Shown one piece after another: positions 24,526 to 36,500 of a stretch of 64,000 bases of DNA (within the stretch, counting starts at the first letter, position 1; each line of letters begins with the position of its first letter). A program made the translations under genes and the position numbers. Below the pieces are notes generated by a model that worked only from the letters and a program-made list of their open reading frames with translations, did no database searches and was not told the DNA's origin. Origin of the DNA: Serilophus lunatus (Eukaryota; Chordata; Aves; Passeriformes; Eurylaimidae); the NCBI GenBank assembly GCA_013399895.1, contig VXBA01001600.1:124463-188462 (forward strand). The letters are read 5' to 3'.

Positions 24526-27500
24526 ATTTAAACCAAACACATCTTTCTGTTTCATCATGTGAGAAAGAATTAATAGAGAATAGATATAAGACATGGTTTT
24601 TATTGCACATTTTTTCAAAATGCAAATCTTCTTTGACTTCTTAGTAAAAATTAACAACTACAAATTCTATTTCATCTATGAACCCTGTTGCAGATTGCAT
24701 TATTCACTCAATTGACCGTAACAGCTAAGACAATTACCATCTGTGATCTAAATATCTGTTTATATTGGAATGCAGAAAGTATTCCATTATTAATGCGATC
24801 TTATAAATCCAGCTCTCATTTAGATGACAATCAGTTCACTTTATGACAACCAGAGTGTGTTCTAGTTCCTGCTTCTTTGATCATCGAATGCAAGTTGCAG
24901 ATGCATTTGAAATGTTTCTGAATAAGACATATAGATGTGCATTAATCTTGCACATTCCTCAGTAGATCATGCGCCCATGATAACTCTAAAATCATAAGCT
25001 AAAATATTCATTGAAAGTTTGTGTAAAGGACTGTGAAATACTGTATTTTAATCAAAAGGAAAAAAGCATTTACTTTGCAGTAGTTGGAGTAACAGGTAAT
25101 GAATGTGACTTCTTAAAGCTGTGGAGAACTCACTGTAATCTATTTATACAAATATTCAGACAAACAGAATTGGAGTTTTTTTGATACTTAAAGACCAACA
25201 AGTGGTCTTTAGTCTCAATCTTGTTTCTTCTTTACTTTTAATGAATTTACAAATGCATCTTCGAGACTAGATGTTTTTTATACTACCGAAATTTCCATTT
25301 CTGGTGGTCTGCCATGGTAAGTTTTATTTAAAAAAATCAAGTAGTGTTAGTATGACTTACAAGATATCTCCTGGTCCCTTTCCTGATACTCTTACTTTAT
25401 TGTAGAAAACTAAAGAGACTGTGTATTTCTTGTAGTGATTGGAAGTCTCAGCTGGCAATAGGTGGAACCAATGGTGTTATGATGACCTACCAACATCTCT
25501 GAAGCTCTCTTTGGTGAAAAGTGTTGCAGAAAGAAAGAGGGTGTACTCTGAGGAATCGTCGTCCTCATGCCTGAGTATTAGCTTTGGAGCGCAAGCATCT
25601 AATAAGTGTTATTATTGGAGGGTCCTGGGCTATATCAAGCTACTAAATGAAGCATGATATTACCTTTTGATTACTTTCAGGAGGTTGTTTCTGCCATAAG
25701 AAATTAATCCATTCTTTACTGTTCTCCTCTAAAAGATTTTCTGATTCTTTCTTTTTTACAAATCCTGTAATTGCCCGTGTTTAGAAAGACGCTGTAACTC
25801 TGGTTCAGCAGTGTGTTCTGTAGTGAGAAAACCTGCTGCCCCTTCCTCTCTAATGCATGCCAGAATTATCACAAAGCTATGCCCCATGAATAATGTATAT
25901 AGACCAATTAAAATGAAACTGTTGTATTAGTTCTCATGGGATATATCTGGTGCAAACGACAATCTTGTAGGCAATGGCAGTGTCTTTTGACACCTGAAGC
26001 TAACCACATCTAGCTATTTGTGATATTTTGAATCCTATTAATTTATACCTTTGGTTTTCAAGCAAACTTAATTATTGTAATTATGAGTGCCTGGATTTAT
26101 TTCTTTTCATTCCCTAAGACTGTAAAACACCTTACACTGCTAAATTTCAATGAAGTGTAGTGAGCCTGAGTAATGTTGATTTCATTTAGGAGGTAGAAGC
26201 AAAGCAATGAAACTGCAAGTTTCTGACTGTGAAGACATGTTGATTTGGTATCTCCATTCCAATGAAAGTAATGTTTTCAAAACAATAAGATCTTAAATAT
26301 TTTACTGAAGTTGCTGCAGTTGTGAGGGATGGAGAAAACTGTTCTTCAGTAAATACGATTCCATCACTAGCTGTAAAATGCTAGAGATTTGTAAAGCTGT
26401 GTCAGCGGAAATGTAAAGTCAGAACAAATGCTGATACATCCAGTTCACTGGAGCCTTACCAGCCCTGCTCCAGAAATAAATCAGTGCTGCCATAGGACTT
26501 TCAGTCCTGAGAAGGTAAGTCTGTTGAGCATAGCCTTAACTGTTCAGATCCCCAAATTGCTAGGAACCTGCAACGATGCTCTTGATGAGCTTAAAATTGA
26601 TAATCCACAAAATCAATTTGTTCTCTCAAGAATGTATCATGGGATAAAAAGCTGAAATTAATTTTGCTTATTTTTATTAAACCGCATATGGTGTTTTTAG
26701 AACAGCCAATGGACAGAATAGGCCGAGATGAGATTTTCAAAAATGCTTAGGGCATTTAGGGGCATAACTCATGCTAAAAGACTATGAGATTTACACTTTT
26801 GCATGTCTCTGGCATTTGATTAAAAAAATCTAATTTCAGTAGATAGTACTCGGGACTGTTACCGGGACTTAGGTTCTGCTGATGAAGCTATGACCTGCTG
26901 CAGTGGACCTGCTGTTTCAGATCTCTCTACAGATCTCACTCTACATAACCTATGTAGGCAGGCATTTTTATTGATCTCTGGAGATATACCATGCAATCAA
27001 ATGCCCATGTCCCTCTCACTCTTTCTTTTGAAGAGATCACCTTTAGATTGTACAGTTTAATAAAATGAGCACTATGTTTTAAAAACCAGGTTTACGATGA
27101 ATGTAGCATGGACCTGAACTTTGATTGTGGCATCTGAACAAAGCTACAATTCAAACAAAAATATTGCCTTTCTTCATGAGATTAAGATGCTTTGATTATT
27201 CCATGAATGTGAAGATTTTTGTTTCCTTCAATGGAAGCATTTAATTGCAGCTATCATTTTTCTTTTTATCCTAACAATTTTCTTGTGTTCTGAGTCCCAT
27301 AACTGTATAAATAGTCATAGAGGGGAATAAATCTCACTTGAGCAATGGTGAACACAAAATGGAATACAGAATATTTCTCTTTTAGATCACTATCTTGAAT
27401 TTGTCTCTAAGATTACTGACAGAACCTAGTTGTCATCTGATAGTTTGGTCTATGTGAAAACTGGTAATTCTAGCATAAGTGGTCATGTTGTACAAAAACA

Positions 27501-29530
27501 ACTCCAAACAAAACAACTTCCTGTGTTGCTCTGAGAATACACGTTCCTTGAAGTAGAGAACTCATAATAAACTTGTTTGCATGTTTTCTTCATTCACACT
27601 CCTTGGTGTTTGCGCATTTTAACCCCAAAGTTTTCAGTGGAAGTGTTCTCTCGCTCTGACGTATTTGCAAAGCATCCAGCGCAAAAGCCAATATTCTTAT
27701 CTAATTTCTGCAATAATCTGAAAACCTGAACATGGGTTTTAGATCTTTCAGACATATTGTTCAAACTAACATGTAATTATTACATGACATTGTTTCCACT
27801 GCTGCATCGCAGTTTCAGAGGTCAGCAGATAATTGATGTGAGATGTAATATACTCTTCATGTCAATTTTAGAACAACTGACCAGGCACTAGAGGCTGTTT
27901 CCTATTTTAGAACATTGGCCGAAAACCCTTTTATGGAATAATTAACTCAATATAGTTCAAGTATTGGCTGAGAGACTAAAATGTGGGAGGGGAAAGAAAA
28001 ATCAATACCAAAAGAAAACTTTGATATGAGTACTTCCTTAGTGGAAATCTGTCATAGGAAACTGCTCGGTGCAGCAATAACCCACATATGTAACTTGATC
28101 AGTTTCTTTTATCCAGATCTTTCATGAAACCAGGAGATTATTTGTTCATAATTTCAGCATATTAATGCCAGAAGAAGGTTTTATTTCTTCTCAGAACAGC
28201 AATAGCAGTCATCACCTCACAGAGATCCACAGCATCCAGAAATTGATTGAAGCCCTACTACACCTAATGTTTGGGGAATAGCTATGGCTTGCACTTAAAA
28301 GAAGAAGATTTGCAAAGTTTTTTCAAGTGGCTCAGAGCGCTAGCTTGTTTTTCTTCTGCACGAATGCCCAGCTTTAAATTAAAAGGGAGCCTCATTGTTA
28401 ATTAAAACTTTTGATTAAGATGTTCCTTGAGACTTTTCTAGTTGAACATAATTTTCCCCGCAATTTTATTTACTGGCGAGGTCAAGAGAAGGGGGTTTAT
28501 GTTTGATTTTTTACATTTATATTATATATCATATACAGCCAAACACAAAGAACATTCTTCAGTATTTAAAGTGTACTATTGCACCACATACGGCTTAACA
28601 TCACATACTAACATTACTTTCTATTTTTGAAGTAATTTCTACTTTCTGTTGCCTTCCTTTTACAGCCCACTCAGGCCAAGTGTTCTAACATTGCCTCTGG
28701 TCTGCCTATAGATTATTGTTACTGATTTTGCTTTACCAATCGGAAGCAGTTTTTATTTTTTTTCCACCAATTAACTTTTTTTTAAAACTCAGAAAAGATA
28801 CAGTAATTACATGCAATAATTAGAAAGCCTTGTATAAGGAAGCAAAAGCTTTAAGATTAACAAATAGCAGGACATGAGCCTTATAGCCTGCCTAATTAAT
28901 CACTAAACTGTGGAACCACTGCAATACATAAGTCAGTACAGACTCTTCTATGGAAGTGATTTCAATCAATTCCTAATGAAATTGAGAAATTTGGAAGCAG
29001 CTTTCTGACTTTCAAGTGACAGTACTCATATTTAACTCAAAAAATGTGACAGTTAATGACAACATAAAAGTACTGTGAATTATTTGCCAGATCATATGAG
29101 AATTACAGCATCAACCTGTTAAAATAGCTTGTAGCTGATCAGTGTGGAAATAAACAGTCATAATGACATATTTAGAAATCTATGATGCTGCTTAAAATAT
29201 GAGAGAGTCTGTCCGAAATAAATCAAAGACATGATTTTACAAGTATAACAATACTATTTCAAGAATTCTCCTATGTTGCCACATGGACAAATTTACTCTT
29301 ACTGCTGTTAAAACTGTAATCCCCCAGAAATCTTTTATTAAATCAATTACTTTAAACTGCCAAAGAATTTTCATGGCTAATTCTTCTTTTTTAATGTAAT
29401 TAACATTGTTACTCTTACTCAGTTACTTCAATTTAAATGATTCTGCTGTTGAACTTGTTTCCCTAATTTTGCACTTCCATCCACACTTTAATTAATTAAA
29501 GCTTCATCCAGATAAAGACAGTGCAGTGGG

Positions 29531-29546
29531 AGATCGGAAGAGCGTG
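29531..29546. other. Illumina adapter remnant at a contig end (assembly artefact)
   Basis: AGATCGGAAGAGCGT, 15 bases, is identical to the start of the standard Illumina TruSeq adapter; the next base is G where the adapter has C, and Ns begin after 29546. It begins exactly after nine bases that match the LTR start. This is not genomic sequence. Confidence 0.93.
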
Positions 29547-30154
29547 NNNNNNNNNNNNNNNNNNNNNNNNNNNNNNNNNNNNNNNNNNNNNNNNNNNNNN
29601 NNNNNNNNNNNNNNNNNNNNNNNNNNNNNNNNNNNNNNNNNNNNNNNNNNNNNNNNNNNNNNNNNNNNNNNNNNNNNNNNNNNNNNNNNNNNNNNNNNNN
29701 NNNNNNNNNNNNNNNNNNNNNNNNNNNNNNNNNNNNNNNNNNNNNNNNNNNNNNNNNNNNNNNNNNNNNNNNNNNNNNNNNNNNNNNNNNNNNNNNNNNN
29801 NNNNNNNNNNNNNNNNNNNNNNNNNNNNNNNNNNNNNNNNNNNNNNNNNNNNNNNNNNNNNNNNNNNNNNNNNNNNNNNNNNNNNNNNNNNNNNNNNNNN
29901 NNNNNNNNNNNNNNNNNNNNNNNNNNNNNNNNNNNNNNNNNNNNNNNNNNNNNNNNNNNNNNNNNNNNNNNNNNNNNNNNNNNNNNNNNNNNNNNNNNNN
30001 NNNNNNNNNNNNNNNNNNNNNNNNNNNNNNNNNNNNNNNNNNNNNNNNNNNNNNNNNNNNNNNNNNNNNNNNNNNNNNNNNNNNNNNNNNNNNNNNNNNN
30101 NNNNNNNNNNNNNNNNNNNNNNNNNNNNNNNNNNNNNNNNNNNNNNNNNNNNNN
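29547..30154. other. Assembly gap, 608 N, inside the LTR
   Basis: The gap covers the GC-rich U3 of the LTR. By alignment with the LTR at 9681, about 950-985 bases would be expected between the visible left end and the sequence at 30155, so the gap is probably some 350 bases too short unless this copy is shorter. Confidence 0.85.
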
Positions 30155-30502
30155 CGTGGCTTGACTCAGCCCACCTCCATCGGCATTGGAGCCACACGAG
30201 CACAACTACAGGTTGAAAGCTTCCCCAAATAACATCCCGGGTTGGGGGGGGAGAACCTTTCACTGTGTTGTGTTTTTCAGAGATTCCAAGGGCTGGGAGT
30301 TGGCTACTATCAGAGAGGGAGAAGAAAGAGAAAGTGGCTCTTCCTTTCCACTGCCTCTCTGTGGCCAGTTTGGCTGGCCTTTGAAAGCAGTTCCCTTATT
30401 CTTTTTTTTTCTTTGTTTTCCTTTTTGTAGTTTTGTTGGGTGCTTGTTTTTTGTGTTGAGTCTGGGGTTCCCTTAAACTGTGTTTCCTTTGAGCTCCAGA
30501 CA

Positions 30503-30508
30503 AATAAA
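30503..30508 (+). terminator. LTR polyadenylation signal AATAAA
   Basis: AATAAA at the position where the sister LTR has the degenerate AATAAG (10977-10982), about 90 bases before the LTR end, which fits an R/U5 border. Confidence 0.6.
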
Positions 30509-30595
30509 GTGTTTTGCTGTTGTCACATTCTGTCATTCTTCTCGTCCTTATTAAGAGTGCCCCCTAGTTAATATTGTGGTGCTTAAACCACCACA

Positions 30596-33500
30596 GACAG
30601 TTATTGTGTGTTAATGGAATATCCGTGGAAAGTGCACTAATCAATAATTAATTAAGGTGTATATGTGACAATATTGCTATATAATTAACTAAAAATTACA
30701 TAACACGTGCATATTTAAATTTTCATTAATAAGTTTGTTAGGAGTTTTAGATCAGGCTGTTTAATGCGTTTATGTGAGATGTATAAAATTAAGCGTTTCC
30801 AGAGAGATCCTGAAATACAAATTAAATGCATTTCTGAATTATTTTGACAGTCGTGTAGCAAATTTTGGGCAATTGAAGCCACACTAAGAATGAGAGTGTG
30901 CCTTCTTGGAGATAAAAATCTGCAAGAGATTTGTTTTAACCTTTGAGAGCCAGATGTGTAAAAAATCATATGAGATGAAGTTACATGTGAGAACACATAT
31001 ACTCTTTTCTATACTTGACAAAATGTGCCTTAGAAAAGATTATGAATAATGAAAATATTTTTGCAATTCCACAGCTAACACTGGATCATTCCACTAACAG
31101 TGCTGCTCAGACACCCTACTTATTAAGGACTGTGCTCTACTAATATTGATGAAGTTATCTCATTTGCCCATTATGAGTGTGAGTTTACCAATGAATATGC
31201 TATTTAAAAGTGAGGCTAGTTTGATGTATTTGCTAAACTTTTAAATTCCACATAAATAATATTGTCATGTTGCCTCTGTGATCAAAATTCCTTATTGTTC
31301 ATATTATTAATGATTATTTGACTGTATAGTGACTATTATTAGCAAGGTATTTCAAATCCATTAAATTTTGTAATTAAAAAGACAATCTCTTCCTCTGATA
31401 TCCTAATCATATTCTATCTAGCAGATGTTCAGCACAAAAACTTGACTTTATAAAGAACTTTTAAAATTGAGGTGCAAATCTGACTCTCAGACTGAGAATA
31501 AATTAAAACTTCAATATTGTACATTAACAAATGCTAATGAAGTTTTACAAATTTAAGAAACTGTCATGAAGAATAGTGGTTTTTTATAATGGAGTCCAAT
31601 CATAGTTGGCTTATTTAAGATTGAGAGATTCATGATGATGAATGTCTTCCACAAAGTATGGCCTCTGTCTGGGACCCATGTCAAATCTTCAGTTTGAGTT
31701 AATGTGCTTATTTTCTTTTCTTTAGATGAAGCACATTGATAGCTCTTCTGTTGTCTTTTTTTATCAGGAGACCTTCAGCAACCTTGGAGCATGCAGTCCT
31801 CTTCAGGCATAAATGAGAATGAAATTTTTTTTTTACTTCTGTGCAAACACAACTAACACATACAGGTCCATATCAGTAAATAAATGATCTGAAATATTTT
31901 TAAGGAAGTATTTTGAGGGAAATTTAATAGTTCTCCTGTGAATTAGCTCAATTCTGCTTTGAAATTTAGTCTCAAATTAAAGTAAAATAATTTTAAAAAA
32001 TAATTTGTAGAATTAACAATGCAGAATAAATGTAATGTTTATTTTCATGTCTTATGGAACATACTTTGTGTCTCACAAGGACCTGCAAGCATATGGTAAG
32101 AATTAAAAATTTTCCATAATGGGGGTTTAAAATGAAATTTTAATGATACCTGTTGATTATTATGTAAGAGCTGTATGATATTCTTGTGAATATGTATATA
32201 GCTTACTTGAAAAAAAAAAATAATTGACCAGTTTCTCCCTCAACTCCTGTTAAGTTTTTTAAACCAGAAGTTTCAAACACTGGTCATTATTTTCCAGGAA
32301 GCTGTTAATCAAAATGCCATATAATACCGATTTCTAAATATATTTTCAGAGCCTCAGATTCCTATTCAGTTTTGAAGTTATTCCCACCACATATGAACCT
32401 ATTATTTAAAGCAGTAATTAACACTGCAATTTCCACTGTTACAATATTATGACTTCACAGCTGAAATTGAAGAACCAGCACGAAGAGCTGTTCCTGACTG
32501 GATTCCTGGCCACTATTTGAGCTCATGTCAGTTCATGTAAAAATCTGGGTATGATCTCACAGCATGGGATCATGAAGAGCCCATCTGAAACTGAAAGCTT
32601 TCTCCTGCTGTCATGTCTGTGAACAACCAATGCCTCAGCCGCAACCATCTCCTGGCAAACACAGAGATACTGGAAAGTTTCTGCGTGGAGTGTGTGTGGG
32701 GAAATCTTCCCAGGTAATTATCCTCTCAACTTTGAGTCCCAATAGTCTAGATGCAGTGTTGTCCTCAATATCAAATACTTGATGCATTTTAAGAAAGTAG
32801 GTCTCTTGCTCAGCTCTGTTGAATTCTCCAGCTTGCCTATTTTGAGATCTGCATTCAGCAGTAATAGCAACTCTTACATACAGGTTGATTTTCTGCTTGA
32901 AATACAGGGTGTTTCCCTTGCAATGTCTCTCAACATGCTACACATACTGCCTTGGTACAAAAAAAGGTTCATCCTATCTCTACAGAAACAGCAATTTTTG
33001 AGCACTCATGTCTTTAATGGCCCTCAATGAACAAGGGAACTCAACTGTCACTTGAAATTCATCTAATAGTAATTTCAGTACTCTGCCTGAGCTGAAAACT
33101 TAAGGTGCCTGTCACTTTCTCAAAATTACATTTAGAACAGGGAAAATTATGTACATGTGTGACTTTATTACTCCAGGAAGACTAACATGTGGGGAGAATT
33201 GGGCAGTTCTTTCAGAAGCAGGAGTGTGGTAGACTGATGGTTAGTGAGGTTTCATCTCTGCAAAACACAAGTTTATCCACAGGTGAAACATTACTAGCAG
33301 TAGTATCTCAAAGACTACATTAAAAAATAATGCTTACTATTTTACTATGAAATAATCCCCACAGGTTGGTATAGCAAATTGCTTGAAGTTAATATAAGGG
33401 AATCGGGTGAACCTCAGTTGAATTGTGATATAATAATACAGTCATGCATTTTTCACCTGTAAGTTTTGCTGTAGATCTCAAAGTTTTATACGGACTCTTT

Positions 33501-36500
33501 ACAAAGTGACTTGTAGATGGTGTTTAGTTATTCCTGTCAAAGCAGCATCCCATTAATTTTCCTTTTTTTAGGCTTGATAGTCCACCTAGGCTATGTTTCT
33601 AAACTTGTCATCCTTTTGTTTTTCATTGCAGGAAGAAACTCATCTATAAAGAATCATGCAGAAATGCAAAAAAAAATTAAAAGGCATTGAAAACATTGCA
33701 GATTGTTCTCATAATGTTACAGATTCTATTATTTTTATCTTACTGTAAGTATCTTTTGATAAAGAAATGTGGCATGCCATGCCATACATGGAGCCTCATA
33801 AGACCTTGGTCATGTTAACTTTTTTTAATATTCATTGACAAAACACAAAAGGGCCTTCCCAATGAGGCCAGCCCATTTAGTTAACATAAAGAGATAAATG
33901 TATTTTTGCAGTTCTAGCACATGAGAGAATTATATGGCTGCCTCTGTCTGGACTCCCCATATGAAGTTCCAGTTCATACTCCATCCTGAGCAGTTCTGAG
34001 AAGAGAGGTATATTTCCATTTCTGGTGATAAAGCAGTATATCTGAACTGCTCTGTTATGATGCTGCTTAGAGTAAAGGTAGCATCAAATATCAATTACTA
34101 CCCAGAAATAATTTACCTATAAGGGCCATGGGGGGGGGGGGGGGNNNNAAGAGAAGAAAAATCTTCAGTTTTAATTTTCAAACCTAAGTATGGTGACATG
34201 ACATAGTCCAATTTGCTGAGTATAAAACTAAATTAAATCAATACTTGAAGCTTTTCTTGAATAGTCCTCAAATTCAGTTCATCTACCGTTATTGAAAAGT
34301 ATCACATTTAAGTCTTAATAATTCTTTACACTAGAGTGCTATTAATGTCATCACTACTATTATACTTCCCTATCTTCAGTATATTATAGCTGTTAGAATC
34401 CATGTACAAAAATCAATGGGAAAATTGCATTTGATATAAAATATTCTAATCTATTACAATTATTTTTTTTTCCTGAATTATGCTAATTACCCTCTTTCCC
34501 ACCTGGGAAGAAACCCCTATTGCATTCCTGACTAGATTTAGATCTAACATTGGTCCCCCAGAGTGCAAATCTCTAATAAAAATTCCATAGTTACTCTGTC
34601 TTTTTGTCTGTCTTTTATACACACAACACATTGACAAAAATTAAATGAAAGGTTTGGTTTGACCAATAGTACTTGAATACAGAAGTCATCTGTTTTTCTT
34701 ACAGAAGACAACTCCTTCAGTTCTTGCCCATGGGCAATTAAGCTGTACATAATGCTATTTCAAGATTTAAAGCAGCACGAAAAACATATTCATGATTGAC
34801 TGTTAAACAGTTATATTCACATCTAAAGAAATATCTTTGACATGGAGTTTTATTTCAGTTATTTCAAGAATTGTCTCCCACTCCTCCTATCTTGAAGAAA
34901 ACATCCTAACCCTTCTTTATTGAGAAATTATTTTAGATAAATGATCAGTTATTGTTTGAGGGCCTACACTCCTGCCATTGAAAAAATTAGTACATGTTTT
35001 TATTATAGCAACAATTTGTTTAATTTCTTGACAACAGCATCATACTAATAAGTTTTGGCTTTTCCAAACTTAGCTCTAAATGTTACAGTAATGGAGTTTG
35101 CATCAGCTACCATAATTTGTACCATTTATGTAAGTCTTAGTTAATTCCATTTTTCATTTTTTCTTCTCCTGCAATTTTGCTTACAGGAAAGAATCTCTTA
35201 AAGCATGGTTATGAACTCTGGTCAATCTGAGACTTTGAAAGAGGTATATGTACAACAAAAAAGTGATTAATTGAAAATAACAATTCAATGTTAATTTGAA
35301 TGCCCTGTAAGAACAGGGCCTTAGCCTAAAGATTTAAGCTGGTTATATATCTGTGTCTTTGCCCATTTTTAACTGCTTATTTACTTGACTGTAAGGTTAT
35401 CACCACCAACAGAAAAGGATTATTAATGTTGGCATCTGCTGAAATGCTCTTTCTCCTGAATTGACTGCCAGGAAATGCACAGTATTTAAATTTCTGCTTC
35501 CCCCACAACCGCCTTCCCCACCGGCTTGCAGTTAGTTCCAGTACAGTTTGTTAGGTCTCCTTTCTACAGAGCTAGGTTTGCACCTAGTCATATGGTTGTG
35601 GTTTCTCAGAACTGGCTTCTTAATCATGCCCACAGCAACAGATCTGGTGAGAAACATTTTTATTAGGGTTGGATTTCAGTTGACTTCTTCACTGATATTC
35701 ACTAGATGCATGACTGGAAAATTGCAGCAGCTGAAGCTTTTGCCTTATAGAATTTGAAATTCCAACTATATTTGTAATTCATGTTTCAAAGCACAAAACT
35801 GCTGCTAACAGAAAAGATGTCTTATTTTTTTACGTATTCATACTTTACATCATCTTTTTACTTTTGCGTGGAAATGAGAGATATCTGTGATTCTTTATTC
35901 CCAGAGTCATCAGCGTAGTTGTGAGAGAATGTAGTAACACTGCTAGATGTGACAAAAGAGGTATTTTAATCCAAAAATAGGAGCATTAATCTGGAGAGAG
36001 TTATGAACCCCATTTCCATTTATGATGGAAAAGTATCCCTAGAAATACCATGCTCTATCCCTCTTTCTTCTGTTGATGCACATTACATGTGGCAAAAGGC
36101 AATGCAATTGCATTGCTGCTGGTGTATCACTGCATACTAGCAAACCAGCAAGATGATGGGGAAACATAGTTCTGGCCTACAATCATTGTTAATGATCCTT
36201 TATTTATGGTAGTAAGTTCATTTATTATCAGTTTCTACATGAGTATAGTGTATGTCTCATAAAAATGTGGAACATTTTTGTCTGCTGCCCAACTGTTTTA
36301 AAACAAATAGCTAAGATCTCTGAACAGTAAAAGCTGGTTTTCAGCGTCTATTAAAACTGCAGAAGTTCCAAAAAGCTAGAAGAGTGCTTATCATCAGAAA
36401 GGGTGAAGAGGATTAAATGTCCCGTCAGCCTCAAGACTGATCCTGGCAAAATAGGCTTTCCGTTAACATAGGACTTGATTAAATAAAAAGACTGTAGTGC

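Larger units (their letters stand above)
20032..29516. other. Unique AT-rich noncoding DNA
   Basis: I see no gene or clear mobile element in 9.5 kb. Simple sequence includes TTGG repeats near 22796-22812, a T run near 23018-23035 and a C12 run at 24514-24525. An 18-bp direct repeat sits at 24274-24320. Blocks at about 24690-24990 and 28310-29000 look less random and are listed as candidate conserved noncoding sequence. Confidence 0.55.
29522..30595 (+). mobile_element. ERVL-like solo LTR, same family as 9681-11053, interrupted by a gap
   Basis: GACAG at 29517-29521 and GACAG at 30596-30600 form a 5-bp target-site duplication (six bases match if the T that starts the LTR is counted). Between them the left end reads TGCAGTGGG, one base off the TGTAGTGGG of the LTR at 9681, and the right end is CCACCACA. 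The 441 bases right of the gap match the last 400 or so of the 9681 LTR in order: a CCCGGGTTGGGG / GGGTTCCCTGGGG region, a TTTTTCAG acceptor-like site, a TTTGTAG block, a poly(A) signal (AATAAA at 30503-30508) followed by TTTGCTGTTG, GCCCCCTAGT, and the end. Only nine bases of the left end are visible before adapter sequence and Ns. The promoter half is missing from the assembly. Confidence 0.85.

Noticed and set aside
29496..30263. Open frames of 212-255 codons across 29.5-30.2 kb
   Set aside because: Almost entirely N; the few defined residues on the left come from adapter sequence.
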